Notes: generated by a model not told the origin, from the letters alone. Counted from the stretch's first letter, positions 18,185 to 28,006 are shown. The stretch: DNA of 64,000 nucleotides from Chlorobium phaeovibrioides (GCF_003968655.1 NZ_RXYK01000008.1:23550-87549), one strand, 5' to 3'. Numbers and translations are program-made.

Positions 18185-18404
18185 CCCTCGACATTGAAAA
18201 TGCCGAGGCATAATCAATACATCCCGCAAACGGTTCCCCATCCCGGGCCGGAATGGAGTTTTCGCCACTCTCCGACTAAAGGAGAAATACACGAACCCAT
18301 CATGCCGTTTTCCCTGCGATTTCAAGCCGCACCATCTCTCCTTTCCGGAAATCCGCTTGATTTTTTCCTCGCTGAAGTGGACCCCACCAAGGAGACAGAA
18401 CAGG

Positions 18405-18521
18405 GACAGAGTTTAAGCTGGTAACCAGCTGATTATGCAGCGGATAGGCGCCGTCCGGCTTTTGAAGTGACCGATTAAGGGGATATACGCAACTGAACAG
18501 TTACCAACTTAAACCGCTGTC
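18405..18521. mobile_element. 117-bp element with 20-22-bp imperfect terminal inverted repeats
   Basis: The left end (18405-18425) is GACAG-A-GTTTAAGCTGGTAAC. The right end, read inverted from 18521 to 18500, is GACAG-CG-GTTTAAGTTGGTAAC. Size and long inverted ends suit a miniature inverted-repeat element or an insertion-sequence remnant. A target duplication is not clear. Confidence 0.5.
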
Positions 18522-18696
18522 TAAAAATCGGGCGCCACGGCAGGGCTCGCCCCCCCAAGAGCAGTAGGCGGTTTGGCGGTGGCGGGCTCATTTGAGAATT
18601 GATGCATTTATTTAATGTATAGGACAGCCGTTGTCCCATCCACCCCCCTACTATTCCATCAATAACACATGTGTCAGCTGTGCCGTTCTTTGCGTA

Positions 18697-18726
18697 CGCA
18701 GCCTTCTTCGGTTGGCTGCGCTTTTT
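18697..18726 (+). terminator. Hairpin plus T-run just upstream of the PEGA gene
   Basis: CGCAGCC (18697-18703) pairs with GGCTGCG (18714-18720), followed by CTTTTT. It ends 22 bp before the ATG at 18748. It therefore either closes a short upstream transcript or attenuates the lipoprotein gene. Confidence 0.55.
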
Positions 18727-18747
18727 AAACTCATAACCACCATCATC

Positions 18748-19224
18748 ATGAAAAGAACAATCATTACAGCATTACTGCTGGGCTTTATCGCACCGTGTTT
18801 TTCGGGATGCGCAACCATCATGGATGGTTCTTCGCAGAATCTCAGCATTTCCAGCACGCCGACCGGAGCAGGTGTTACGGTTGACGGCAGAAATATCGGC
18901 ACGACTCCCCTTACCGTTGATTTGAAGAGAAAGGACAACCATACGGTAAAGATTGCGCTTGCCGGTCATTATCCGTATGAAATGACCATCACGAAAAAAT
19001 CAAACGGATGGGTATGGGGCAATATCGTCTTCGGCGGATTGGTCGGATTGGCTGTGGACGCCATCAGCGGCTCGATGTACAAGCTGAACCCGGAGCAGCT
19101 CAATGCTGAACTCCGCAAGTCTGATCGTGCTTCTGTCACGGTGCAGGATAACACCATTGTTGTTGCCCTCACACGGACTCCGGATCAGTCCTGGGAAAAG
19201 ATCGGCGAACTCAAGCAGATGTAA
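18748..19224 (+). CDS. PEGA-domain lipoprotein
   Basis: 158 aa. ATG at 18748 gives signal peptide MKRTIITALLLGFIAPCFSGC with lipobox FSGC; upstream in-frame codons are read-through of the leader. Residues 32-75 (ISSTPTGAGVTVDGRNIGTTPLTVDLKR, split) are a PEGA-type surface repeat. A hydrophobic Gly-rich segment (WGNIVFGGLVGLAVDAI) follows. Similar proteins in proteobacteria are small outer-membrane or periplasmic lipoproteins of unknown role. Confidence 0.82.
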   Translation: MKRTIITALLLGFIAPCFSGCATIMDGSSQNLSISSTPTGAGVTVDGRNIGTTPLTVDLKRKDNHTVKIALAGHYPYEMTITKKSNGWVWGNIVFGGLVGLAVDAISGSMYKLNPEQLNAELRKSDRASVTVQDNTIVVALTRTPDQSWEKIGELKQM

Positions 19225-19245
19225 CCCTGTGGGCCGATGTGCATC

Positions 19246-19271
19246 AAAAAGGAGCCTTCGGGCTCCTTTTT
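19246..19271. terminator. Intrinsic bidirectional terminator
   Basis: An 11-bp perfect stem (AAAAAGGAGCC / GGCTCCTTTTT) with TTCG tetraloop. It serves the PEGA gene and the convergent gene ending at 19330. Confidence 0.9.
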
Positions 19272-19329
19272 GCATGTCACTGCAATCACTCCTGAAGGGG
19301 AGGACATGTTGCCCGAATGCTAAAATCAA

Positions 19330-19875
19330 TTAGATGATCCTGTAACGAGAGCGCACAGCCGCCACATAGCATTCCAATTTCTCAATATGGCCAAGCTCAG
19401 ACCTGAGCTCGAGAATATACTTGAGGTAGCCCATCCGCGCTGAAAGGGAATTCATCATGAACCCGCGCCCCATCGACATATTCTCCTTCATCGCAACGGC
19501 ATGGGCATCGTATTCACCCTGCAGTGCCTGAAGTTCTTCACGCACGGCGCCCTCCGCCACAACATTCACCATTTCCCGGATCTTCCCGAAACTCTTGAGA
19601 GCATCATCATATGCCGTAAGATCCTTTGAGCAGCCGCACCCTTTCCGGTAGTAGAACCCGTTCTGTTCGGGATTCCGGGAGCGGCCAAGTATCTCCTCCA
19701 TCTCCAGAACAGTTTTCGCAAACCCGTAGAGCGCCGGACGCCCATAAGTTCTGTAAGGAGCTCCCTCAGCTGCCAGCCTTCGGGCAATGCTCACGACCTT
19801 ATGAAGCGCCTCGCGCCTCCCGGGCACATCACTGCCTGAGAAAATCCCGTCCGTGTTTTCTTCATTGTTTCCCAT
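19330..19875 (-). CDS. Hypothetical helical protein
   Basis: 181 aa, not recognised. ATG at 19875 is set by a perfect AGGAGG upstream; the longer frame lacks one. The protein is mainly alpha-helical and charged, with a small Cys motif (YYRKGCGCSKDL, about residue 78-89). No signal peptide or membrane segment. It stands alone between the PEGA gene and a nucleotidase operon. Confidence 0.65.
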   Translation of the reverse strand: MGNNEENTDGIFSGSDVPGRREALHKVVSIARRLAAEGAPYRTYGRPALYGFAKTVLEMEEILGRSRNPEQNGFYYRKGCGCSKDLTAYDDALKSFGKIREMVNVVAEGAVREELQALQGEYDAHAVAMKENMSMGRGFMMNSLSARMGYLKYILELRSELGHIEKLECYVAAVRSRYRII

Positions 19876-20025
19876 TGTGTTTTCCTCCTGTGGATTGGTG
19901 GTATGGCCTGCGTTGCAGGCCATGGAGGAAACCAGGGACTACGACGCTTTAGCGATGTTCTTTAAAGTCGCCCGCAAGTTGTAGTGGTTAAATCAGCGAC
20001 TGTACTGCAAAAGCAACATATGGAG

Positions 20026-20475
20026 TCAACCCGGAAGCAGATACCGCACCACGGACTCCCAATCGGGATACAACGAACTCCTGAAATGAATCACCTCGCC
20101 ATTGAACCTCTCGACCCCTCTTTTTGTGGGCCTGTCATCCACAAGATAGTCCCCATGGTTCAGGTTCTTGTGGTGGCTCAGAATCAGCCGCTTTTCTACC
20201 GGCTTGCCCAGATGCTCCTTCACCCACAGCAGTTTGTCGGACCACGCTGAAGGGTTGTTCCACGGCGCAGTGGACAGGATGTAGGTATCAAAAACTTCAG
20301 CAAGCTGGCGGAACGCCTCCACTCCCCCCGGCATCGGGTCCATCAGTGAAAATATCCCTGGCGTATCGTCATAATTATCCCTGTATGCCTCCCGCTTGCC
20401 GATGGGCAGGCGGTCGATGCCGGACTGGAAATCCACAAGGGTTCCATCAAGATCCAGATAGAGAACTTTCTTCAT
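20026..20475 (-). CDS. 5'(3')-deoxyribonucleotidase-like HAD phosphatase
   Basis: 149 aa, NT5C-type HAD family. The nucleophile motif DLDGTL lies at residues 7-12, LSTAPWNNPS carries the second-motif Ser/Thr, and NHGDYLVDDRPTKRG the acidic third motif. It should dephosphorylate deoxynucleoside monophosphates. Such short forms are common in phages and Bacteroidota. The frame can extend to a TTG overlapping the upstream stop; ATG at 20475 fits the family start, and 20481 is also possible. Confidence 0.85.
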   Translation of the reverse strand: MKKVLYLDLDGTLVDFQSGIDRLPIGKREAYRDNYDDTPGIFSLMDPMPGGVEAFRQLAEVFDTYILSTAPWNNPSAWSDKLLWVKEHLGKPVEKRLILSHHKNLNHGDYLVDDRPTKRGVERFNGEVIHFRSSLYPDWESVVRYLLPG

Positions 20476-20513
20476 ATACATAGCAGAATGAGTTGTTGAA
20501 AAAGTGGCATGAT

Positions 20514-20888
20514 TCAAGAGACCAGCCCCGTCTCAACCACCTTCATCGGTCCCTCTCCGCAGGACGGGCAGGGCCGACCGTCCAGATCGTAAAAAAATCT
20601 CCCCACGGAAGAACCGCACAAGGCACATCCGACACGATCAACCTGAGAATCAAGCTCCGACACGCCGGAACACCTGAAACAGAGCCACTGGTGCTGCCGG
20701 CCCGTCCGGCGTTTTACTATATCCACACCGGCATCCTTTCCGAGCACCGCCTCAATCGCCTTATGCTCCAAAGGATGCATGCACCGTACCCTCGTTCCGT
20801 CATCATCGACGACATACATCGACCCTTCACGGGCAAAGGTTCCGGGGCTGAAAAGGCAGCTGCTGCATGTAACATCGAATATCAGCAT
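20514..20888 (-). CDS. Cys-rich zinc-ribbon-like protein
   Basis: 124 aa. Three pairs of Cys motifs, CSSC (residues 8-11), CFRC/CALC and CPSC, look like treble-clef or zinc-ribbon knuckles. No known family is recognised. Its stop is 38 bp before the nucleotidase ATG on the same strand, so the two probably form an operon. Confidence 0.65.
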   Translation of the reverse strand: MLIFDVTCSSCLFSPGTFAREGSMYVVDDDGTRVRCMHPLEHKAIEAVLGKDAGVDIVKRRTGRQHQWLCFRCSGVSELDSQVDRVGCALCGSSVGRFFYDLDGRPCPSCGEGPMKVVETGLVS

Positions 20889-20937
20889 GGTTCACCATGT
20901 TCGCGCAACAGTGAGAGCGGATCCGTTGTCGCTCCCA

Positions 20938-21426
20938 TCAGTGCTGTTCCTCCCCCGACCACAACAGTACTTCGCCGCTGAACCCTCCTTTTGAGGCACT
21001 TCCAAGGAACAATCGTTCGCCCATGGATGCAGAGTAAATGGTCACCTGCGGTTGGAGAAGGAAATCGGAATCAAGGATCATGTCGTACTCGTCGATTTTC
21101 ACCCCCTCATGCGGAAGGACATTCAGATAGACATGCCCGCCGTCTTCAGGAGAATCGACAGTAACAACATCGTCATCGCAGGTCTGGAACCCCCCTGTTG
21201 CATAACTCACCCTGTCGATGACCTCCTCCGAATCATTCACGAAGTAGAGTTCGTCGTCGTCCGACACATAAAAACGATAGAGCGGAACCCTCGTTTCTTT
21301 GGGAGGAACCGAAGACGGCCATATGTAGTGCCGTCCAGAATGGGCCTCATAATCAGCACGCCGTTCGGCTTCATCGTAACAATTAATTTGAGGAGGATTC
21401 TGGATGCGTTTGTGTTCAAATGTCAT
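20938..21426 (-). CDS. Hypothetical acidic protein
   Basis: 162 aa, not recognised. ATG at 21426 lies nine bases behind AAGGAG, better spaced than the two ATGs before it. The sequence is acidic and beta-strand-like (YRFYVSDDDELYFVNDSEEVIDR, broken here at YFV). No signal peptide or motif. It sits 49 bp upstream of the Cys-rich gene on the same strand. Confidence 0.6.
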   Translation of the reverse strand: MTFEHKRIQNPPQINCYDEAERRADYEAHSGRHYIWPSSVPPKETRVPLYRFYVSDDDELYFVNDSEEVIDRVSYATGGFQTCDDDVVTVDSPEDGGHVYLNVLPHEGVKIDEYDMILDSDFLLQPQVTIYSASMGERLFLGSASKGGFSGEVLLWSGEEQH

Positions 21427-21729
21427 GGGCATGGACTCCTTCATCAGTTCAATTCATCAAGCCATCCTTGCCATGAAGGCGGGGACGGGGCAGGGCGACA
21501 ACATTGCATCGTACAACCCTTACCATACTCAATGTATGCCCGGCACTCAGACAAAGGCTGTCCGAGTAAAGACAGAACAGCAATAATCAGAAAGGAAACT
21601 GCGGTTGAAAATCAATCCAATATCGCATCTTCCACTAGTCGATCTCTGAGATATGAGGAGTAGGTCAGCACAACCATCCAAGATGTTCAGAAGCTCAATC
21701 ACAGAAAATGTGATGGCCTGTGCATATCT
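21427..21729. other. 303-bp intergenic stretch
   Basis: No gene, hairpin or repeat of note was found. It would contain the promoter of the minus-strand gene at 21426 and the 3' flank of the histidine kinase, but no consensus promoter stands out. Confidence 0.5.
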
Positions 21730-24700
21730 TCATTCAGTAACCCGAGACTGGACGACGACCTCGTCAGCCGCTTCTTCCGCTCTCTTCAGCAATACGGTAA
21801 ACTGACTCCCCCGGTCCAGTTCGCTCTGCACTCCGATGCTCCCCTCCTGCATTTCGACAATATCCTTGACAATGGCCAGACCGAGTCCGGTGCCCTCGAT
21901 TTGCAAAGCACTAGGAACGCTCCGGTAGAATCGATCGAAGATCTTTTCGTGATCCGATGCGGCTATACCAATGCCCGTATCATCAACCGTAATAGAAACC
22001 ATCTCTTCCGCCCCCGAGATACTGACCTTCACCCGACCACCCTTCGGAGTGAACTTCAACGCGTTGCCAAGAAGATTCATCATGACCTGCTTGAAGGAGT
22101 CCTGGTCAAAAACGACACGGTGTTCCCTGTCCGGTTTCTCTTCAACAAGCTCAATCCCTTTCTCCTCAGCCTGCCGTCTCAGGATGGCAACAACGGCCGA
22201 AACAGGCTTTACGGGGTCAAAGATTTGACTGCTGTACTTCGCCTTGCCGCTGTCAATGCGCGAAATGGTGAGAATATCCTCGATAAGACTTGAAAGCCGG
22301 ACGCTCTCGTCATGGATGATTGAGGTGAACTCAAGACGGGTTGCAGGGTCCAGCGAGCCGCTTTCTTTGAGCAATGTGCTGGAAAAGCCAAGGATGGAAA
22401 ACAGCGGAGTCCTGAGCTCATGAGAGACGCTGGAAATAAAATCGTTTTTGAGGCGGATGTTTTCCTGGATCTGACATTCATGTTTTTTCTGCTCACTGAT
22501 ATCGCGCATGGTGCCGACTATTTTCATCAAGCCGTCAGGTACACCCTTGATGAGGCTGATTGCCAGTGATACGGTAATTGACTCACCGCTCTTCGTGAGG
22601 AAATGGGCCTCGAAGTCCCTGAGGCTGCCCCTATCAACCAATGCGCTGATCAAGCGGTCCCTTTCTTCCGGATTAACATAATAATCGAGCGACTGGCGGT
22701 GCAGGATTTCGTCTCTTGTATAGCCGAAAGAACTGATGGAGGGGCTGATCTCCTCAATCGTACCCGTGGCAAGATTTACTTCAACATAGACATCCTGAAT
22801 GCTCTCGAAAATCGCACGGTACTTTGCTTCCCGTTCCCGAATCTGCTGCGCTGACTTTTCACGGTTCAGGGATCCGAAAATAATATCACTTGCTAGTTGC
22901 AGGAGGGGTATATGATCTTCATGAATGTTTAGAACTGAACTATTGACCCAGTCCAGCCCCAGAAATCCTCCTGAGAAACCGGCGGTCGAAACCGGCACGG
23001 CAACGAGAGAGCGGATGTCTTGGTGCTCAAGGGATTCCTTTTCCAGCTTCGCCTCCACGGGAAGAGCCGAAACATCCGGGATAAAAATCGGTTCATGCCT
23101 TTTGATGCGCTCCATCCACCACGGAAACTCGTCAACAGCAAGCTGCTGCAACCCGTGTTTCTTCGCCGCCACACCTGCCGCACACCACTCGTAAGTATTG
23201 CTGACCATCATCCCGTCATCCGTGAACTGGAAGATATAGCAACGGTCAGCCTTGGTAAATGATCCGACAAGTCCCAGAACATGCTCAATACTCTCATCCA
23301 GCACTTCACCAACCGGGGTCATGAGATACGCTGAGACATTGGCTAGCAGGCCCTGAACACCATGCTTTGCCATCAGTTGCTGGTTGGTTGCCATCAACTG
23401 CTGCTCACTGGCCTGCAGCTGCTGGTTTGCCGCCATCAACTGCTGCTCACTGGCCTGCAGCTGCTGGTTTGCCGCCATCAACTGCTGCTCACTGGCCTGC
23501 AGCTGCTGGTTTGCGAGGCGGATTGCCTGCTCAGCCTCCTTACTTTCAGTGATATCACGGAATACCCCCATCAGACAGGGTCTGTCACCGAAGAGAACTC
23601 CTGATGCTACAATGCTGACAGGGATGCGGCTTCCCGCTGCGGTAATGACCTCCGACTCGACCACCCGCTGCACTCCTCTCGACTGCCGCTCAAATCCCTG
23701 CAGCGTCTCATCAAGCACATCGGCAGGATGAAGGGAATGAAGCGTACGAAGCTTGAGGTCAGCAACACCGACACCCGTCATCTCCTCTGCCGCATGGTTA
23801 CAATGCACGATTCTCTTCGTTTCCACATCAGCAACCACGATGGCGTCGGGAATGCCCTCATACAGTGCATTAAGCTGCGCTACGCTGGCGGCCAGTTCAT
23901 CTTCAAGGTGCCTGCGCTTCGTGATGTCATAGTTGGCGCCAATCATCTTCAGCGGCGTTCCTGCTTCATCATACAGGACAACCGCGCTGGCTTTGATATG
24001 ATGGACATCTCCTGATGGATGGACGACCCGGAACTCAGTGTCAAAAGGCTTTCCACCCCCAATCGCATCACGGAGTTCACCAACCGAACGATCCATGTCA
24101 TCAGGATGAAGGCCCTGCTCCCAAGCCTCATATGCCCCGGAAAATCGATCAGGCTCAATGCCGTAAAGCCGGTACATCCAGTCGTCCCATACGAGCAAAC
24201 TGCCGGCGATGTCATATTCCCAGATTCCTATTCCTGCACTGTCAACGGCAGCCTTCATGCGGCTGGACAGTTCCCGGTTTTCATTATCTAGTCGTTCAAG
24301 GTCGCGGGCCATCATCCGCTCTTCTGTGATATCGCGATCCAGTCCTGAGTACCCGGCAAAGGCCCCGTTGTCGTCATAGATCGGAATACCGGTGGTAAGC
24401 AGGGTTATCAGCCGGCCGTCCTTGTGGATATTGATGTTTTCAATGGCATGAATCGGCTGCCGGCTCTCGACAAGCGATCCAAAAATCCCGCTGACGCGTA
24501 CCGCCTCTTCTGGAGGCATGAATGCAAAGGGTGGCTTTCCGAGCAGTTCCTCCGGCTCATATCCCAGAGACTCTTTGACCTTAGAGCCAACACTGATATA
24601 GTTACCCTGCACATCAACCTGCCAGAGCCAGTCACTTAGGGTTTCATGCAATACCGATTTTTCAAGTGTCTGAAAATATTCAGCTGTCTTTCGTTCATCC

Positions 24701-24864
24701 ATAAACGGGCGGCAGATCGCGGCTGACTGCGTTTCAACCCGCGCCAACGACTCCATAAGAGGCTGAATCGCATCAGAGCTGAGGCCTGCCATAGCAAGTT
24801 GGGAGTGTAATTCTGCGATATTCTGCAACAGGAGCTCAGCTGACTGTACAAGTGCGTGTCTCAT
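21730..24864 (-). CDS. Multi-PAS/GAF sensor histidine kinase
   Basis: A 1044-aa soluble kinase (from ATG 24864; a TTG 21 codons upstream extends it). Order: helical N-terminus, three PAS domains (about residues 60-450), a coiled coil built from three copies of a 14-residue unit (NQQLQASEQQLMAA), a GAF domain, a fourth PAS, then HisKA with FISSVSHELRTPLFSILGF and a HATPase (DDTGIGI, GTGLGLAIVKDI). There is no membrane segment, so it senses a cytosolic signal. It is divergent from the receiver-phosphatase gene at 25099, a likely target. Its H-box closely resembles that of the kinase at 59004. Confidence 0.92.
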   Translation of the reverse strand: MRHALVQSAELLLQNIAELHSQLAMAGLSSDAIQPLMESLARVETQSAAICRPFMDERKTAEYFQTLEKSVLHETLSDWLWQVDVQGNYISVGSKVKESLGYEPEELLGKPPFAFMPPEEAVRVSGIFGSLVESRQPIHAIENINIHKDGRLITLLTTGIPIYDDNGAFAGYSGLDRDITEERMMARDLERLDNENRELSSRMKAAVDSAGIGIWEYDIAGSLLVWDDWMYRLYGIEPDRFSGAYEAWEQGLHPDDMDRSVGELRDAIGGGKPFDTEFRVVHPSGDVHHIKASAVVLYDEAGTPLKMIGANYDITKRRHLEDELAASVAQLNALYEGIPDAIVVADVETKRIVHCNHAAEEMTGVGVADLKLRTLHSLHPADVLDETLQGFERQSRGVQRVVESEVITAAGSRIPVSIVASGVLFGDRPCLMGVFRDITESKEAEQAIRLANQQLQASEQQLMAANQQLQASEQQLMAANQQLQASEQQLMATNQQLMAKHGVQGLLANVSAYLMTPVGEVLDESIEHVLGLVGSFTKADRCYIFQFTDDGMMVSNTYEWCAAGVAAKKHGLQQLAVDEFPWWMERIKRHEPIFIPDVSALPVEAKLEKESLEHQDIRSLVAVPVSTAGFSGGFLGLDWVNSSVLNIHEDHIPLLQLASDIIFGSLNREKSAQQIREREAKYRAIFESIQDVYVEVNLATGTIEEISPSISSFGYTRDEILHRQSLDYYVNPEERDRLISALVDRGSLRDFEAHFLTKSGESITVSLAISLIKGVPDGLMKIVGTMRDISEQKKHECQIQENIRLKNDFISSVSHELRTPLFSILGFSSTLLKESGSLDPATRLEFTSIIHDESVRLSSLIEDILTISRIDSGKAKYSSQIFDPVKPVSAVVAILRRQAEEKGIELVEEKPDREHRVVFDQDSFKQVMMNLLGNALKFTPKGGRVKVSISGAEEMVSITVDDTGIGIAASDHEKIFDRFYRSVPSALQIEGTGLGLAIVKDIVEMQEGSIGVQSELDRGSQFTVLLKRAEEAADEVVVQSRVTE
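23391..23516. repeat. Three 42-bp tandem repeats inside the kinase gene
   Basis: Near-identical 42-bp units at 23391-23432, 23433-23474 and 23475-23516, starting ccatcaactgctgctcactg. Each encodes 14 residues, so copy-number change keeps frame and lengthens the coiled coil between PAS and GAF by whole turns. Confidence 0.95.
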
Positions 24865-25098
24865 AAGGGGGTGGGGATTACAGAGATCTATCGTTTGATC
24901 TGATTTGCGCACATCCGGGGTGCTCAAAAAATTTGAATTAAAATATGGCAGGAAACTTTCTCATTGCCAAGAAAGTACGAAAGAATGCCCTGGCTTAAAT
25001 GGTTCCATTTATTATCGTATACTTACGAGGCAAAAACGCGCGGAGCGCTATGAACCAGCTTATTACTAACCGCTGTATTTAGCCAGACCACGCCCCTC
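24865..25098. other. Divergent control region
   Basis: Separates the histidine kinase (minus) and the receiver-phosphatase (plus). AT-rich near 24930-25080. A TGGCAG at 24944 lacks a GC at -12, so no sigma54 promoter is called; the promoters themselves are not clear. Confidence 0.4.
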
Positions 25099-26709
25099 AT
25101 GGACATGAATACCGATGCCAATATCCTGATAGTCGACGACGAGCAGGACACTCTTTTTGCCCTGAAGCGATATCTGCGGCTTGAGCCCTATACAACCCAT
25201 TTCGCAAAAAGCGCAGAGCAGGCCTTAGAGACATGCGATACAATCAATATCGCCGTTGTTGTCACCGACCTCCGTATGCCGGGCATGTCCGGCAAAGAAC
25301 TGCTTGACGCTCTCCAAGAGCGGCACCCGTTGATCGTGCGCATCATCATCAGTGGCACCGAGGATATCGGTATGATCATCGACTCGATCAATTCAGGAGT
25401 GATCTTCCGCTTCATCCCGAAGCCAATGGAGCCGGAACGCATGAAGGCAATCATCAGGGATGCCATAGCATTCTACCGGATGCAGCTGGAACACCGGGAG
25501 ATGTCTGCCCTGGCCGAAAAGCAGAACCGGTATCTTACGCAGATCAATGATGAGCTGCGACTCATGACAACACGGCTTCAGGACAGCGAACAGCGCTTCC
25601 GGGCCATGAACGATGCGGCATTCGACCCTATTTTCCTTCTTGATGCAGCCGGCCGTATCGTCTATGCGAATGTGGCGGCCGAAACCATTTTCGGGTATAC
25701 CCGCAAAGAATTTCTGTCGCTCCTGGTTGGCGATTTGATGACTCCGGAAAATATCAAAGCAGGAATAATTGAAAAACTGCTTACGTCGCTGAACACGGCA
25801 CCGAAGGAACTGGAGATAGACTGCCTTAAAAAAGATGGAACCGATGTAAACATCGGGATTTCAGTTAACACGGCCAAGATCCTCTCGGTTCCGCATATCA
25901 TCATGATTGCCAGAGACAACACGCTCCGGGCCCAGGAAGAGAAAAGCCGGCTTGAACTGGAAAAAGTACAGAAGACGCTTGAATCCCAGATTGAACGACG
26001 ACTCCTGCAGCGACATGTCCCGATTACGCTTGAGGGCGCCTCTATCAGCCACTTCATGCTCTCCTCGGGACACCTGAACGGTGATTTTTCAGACTTCATC
26101 GTCTATGAACAACAGCTGGCTGATATCCTGCTCGGCGATGTCATGGGCCATGGTATCCTGTCGGCCCTGGTGGGATCGGGCATGAAATCACTCTACCTGA
26201 GGACGATTGCGAGGAAAAGCTTCAGAACAACCGTTCCTGAACTACAAGAAATCGTCACCGATCTCCACAGGGAGTGCATTCATGACCTGCTGGACATAGA
26301 AATCTATGCGACCATGCTCTTCTTCAGGCTTGACCTGAAACACAAGAGACTTTCGATGATTGACTGCGGGCATACTTCAACCATTCATGTCCATGCAGCT
26401 GACGCCACATGTTCCCTTCTGAAAGGATCGAACCTTCCGATTGGAATGGTTGAGGAGCAGGACTTCGCCTGCGTCGATGTGCCGATCGAGCACGGTGATA
26501 CCATCGTCATTTACTCCGACGGGATCACAGAAGCCCAGCTGCCCGATCGCTCGTTTTTCGGAGAAGATCGCCTCATCGAACTCGTTACCCGGCACCAAAA
26601 GGCCTGCACAGACGATATACTGCTCGCTATCCGCCAGGAGCTCTCTTCCGCAACAGGCGGAACTACCTTTGAAGACGATGCCTCGTGCATTGTCATCCGC
26701 ATCAGCTGA
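25099..26709 (+). CDS. Response regulator with PAS and PP2C (RsbU/SpoIIE) phosphatase domain
   Basis: 536 aa. Residues 8-125 form a receiver (IVDDEQ, phospho-Asp in VVTDLRMPG, Lys in FIPKP). A PAS domain follows (about 165-280), a coiled linker, then a PPM serine phosphatase (about 320-535) with metal-binding GDFSDF, GDVMGHG and YSDGITEA. Such proteins dephosphorylate STAS anti-anti-sigma factors in partner switching. Two STAS genes and an RsbW-like ATPase lie 3-6 kb downstream. Input probably comes from the divergent kinase. The next gene starts 7 bp later. Confidence 0.92.
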   Translation: MDMNTDANILIVDDEQDTLFALKRYLRLEPYTTHFAKSAEQALETCDTINIAVVVTDLRMPGMSGKELLDALQERHPLIVRIIISGTEDIGMIIDSINSGVIFRFIPKPMEPERMKAIIRDAIAFYRMQLEHREMSALAEKQNRYLTQINDELRLMTTRLQDSEQRFRAMNDAAFDPIFLLDAAGRIVYANVAAETIFGYTRKEFLSLLVGDLMTPENIKAGIIEKLLTSLNTAPKELEIDCLKKDGTDVNIGISVNTAKILSVPHIIMIARDNTLRAQEEKSRLELEKVQKTLESQIERRLLQRHVPITLEGASISHFMLSSGHLNGDFSDFIVYEQQLADILLGDVMGHGILSALVGSGMKSLYLRTIARKSFRTTVPELQEIVTDLHRECIHDLLDIEIYATMLFFRLDLKHKRLSMIDCGHTSTIHVHAADATCSLLKGSNLPIGMVEEQDFACVDVPIEHGDTIVIYSDGITEAQLPDRSFFGEDRLIELVTRHQKACTDDILLAIRQELSSATGGTTFEDDASCIVIRIS

Positions 26710-26716
26710 ATCGACT

Positions 26717-28006
26717 ATGGGCATATCCTCCATCCTCATCATCGGCGGCAAGCCCGGAACCTTCCGCCAAACCGCCCGGCCCCCCTTCAAAGTCACCTAT
26801 GTGGATGATGCCGGGGATGCTGCGGCATTGGTCAGAGACGACGAAATATTCCAGCTTGCCATCATCACCCTCAGCAAAACCGGGCCCGCCGTTCTCCCCT
26901 TATGCAACAGCCTGCTGGAAGCCACCCCACCGGCAAAAGTAATGTTAGTTGCTGGTGATGACGAACTGCAGGAGATACTTTCCTGGCTTGCAGGACTCAC
27001 TCCCGGGGACATCAACAGCTTTACCCGCAGCACCGCGCCTCTGCCGGAGAAAGAAAAAACGGTTACGAGTGCACTCCCGTCCCGCTTCGAAGGCCTCATC
27101 GGGGAGTCGCCGGAAATGAAGAAGGTAAAGACCCTGATAGAAAAAATCGCGCCGACGGGCACGACTATTCTGCTGCAGGGGGAAAGCGGTACAGGGAAGG
27201 AGGTTCTTGCCAGAGCCATCCACCGCAGCAGCGCACGCAGCGACAGGCCGTTCATCCCTGTTGACTGCGCAGCAATCAGCGGCACGATTATCGAAAGCGA
27301 GTTGTTCGGCCATGCTAAAGGAGCGTTCACCGGAGCGGACCGCAGCACGCTCGGCATGATCCGCTCAGCCGACAAGGGAACATTATTCCTTGACGAAATC
27401 GGGGAACTCCCGATGAACATGCAGGCCAAACTCCTAAGGACTCTTCAGGAAAGAGCCGTCAAGCCGGTAGGCGAAAGCAGGATCTACCCCGTCGACATCC
27501 GCATTATCGCAGCAACAAATCGAAACCTCGCCGAAGGGGTCAAGAACGGGGAGTTCCGTGAAGACCTTTACTACCGGCTCAATGCCATCACCATCTATGC
27601 CCCCCCCCTGCGCGAAAGAGCTTCAGACATCCCGCTGATCTGCCGCCACATCCTCAATCGCCTAGAGAACGAGGGATTTACACAAAAAACTATTTCAGAA
27701 CGGGCATTGACCATGCTCTCGGCCTACGGATGGCCCGGCAATGTCAGGGAACTCGAAAATGTGATGCGCCGGGCCACCATGCTCACCAATGGCGACACCA
27801 TTGATACAGATGTACTGTCCTTTGAATCTGGCCACATGCTTGCCCTTGAAGCCTGCGATGTCAATCCCGGAAGCATGGCTTCACATGAAAAAGAGGCTAT
27901 CCAGAAAGCCCTGCAGAAAACCTCGGGGAACAGACGTGCCGCCGCCGACCTTCTCGGCATCAGCGAAGCGACCCTGTACCGCAGACTCAAGACCTACAGC
28001 ATCTGA
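26717..28006 (+). CDS. Sigma54-dependent activator with degenerate receiver (PrsR-like)
   Basis: 429 aa from ATG 26717; the open frame extends upstream only through the overlapping phosphatase gene. The N-terminal domain (1-115) has receiver-like periodicity but lacks the acidic pocket and the phospho-Asp. The AAA+ domain has Walker A GESGTGKE (155-162), the sigma54-contacting GAFTGA (202-207) and LFLDEIGE. A Fis-type HTH ([20 protein letters not shown]) ends it. The architecture matches regulators found in exosortase/EPS loci. It is the obvious activator for the three -24/-12 promoters in this locus. Confidence 0.92.
   Translation: MGISSILIIGGKPGTFRQTARPPFKVTYVDDAGDAAALVRDDEIFQLAIITLSKTGPAVLPLCNSLLEATPPAKVMLVAGDDELQEILSWLAGLTPGDINSFTRSTAPLPEKEKTVTSALPSRFEGLIGESPEMKKVKTLIEKIAPTGTTILLQGESGTGKEVLARAIHRSSARSDRPFIPVDCAAISGTIIESELFGHAKGAFTGADRSTLGMIRSADKGTLFLDEIGELPMNMQAKLLRTLQERAVKPVGESRIYPVDIRIIAATNRNLAEGVKNGEFREDLYYRLNAITIYAPPLRERASDIPLICRHILNRLENEGFTQKTISERALTMLSAYGWPGNVRELENVMRRATMLTNGDTIDTDVLSFESGHMLALEACDVNPGSMASHEKEAIQKALQKTSGNRRAAADLLGISEATLYRRLKTYSI

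Larger units (their letters stand above)
18185..18747. other. 563-bp non-coding stretch with a MITE-like element
   Basis: No credible gene. It contains the inverted-repeat element at 18405-18521, a C-rich/G-rich stretch (18540-18590) and the hairpin-T structure at 18697-18726. A 76-codon open frame at 18194-18424 has no homology-like features and runs into the inverted repeat. Confidence 0.6.

Noticed and set aside
18194..18424. 76-codon open frame after the exonuclease gene
   Set aside because: No ribosome-binding site, no domain-like pattern, and it runs into an inverted repeat; most likely chance.
23391..23516. Regular repeats considered as a CRISPR array
   Set aside because: The copies are contiguous without spacers and lie in frame within a kinase gene.
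24944..24960. TGGCAG-N5-TTTCT in the divergent kinase/regulator region
   Set aside because: The invariant GC at -12 is missing.
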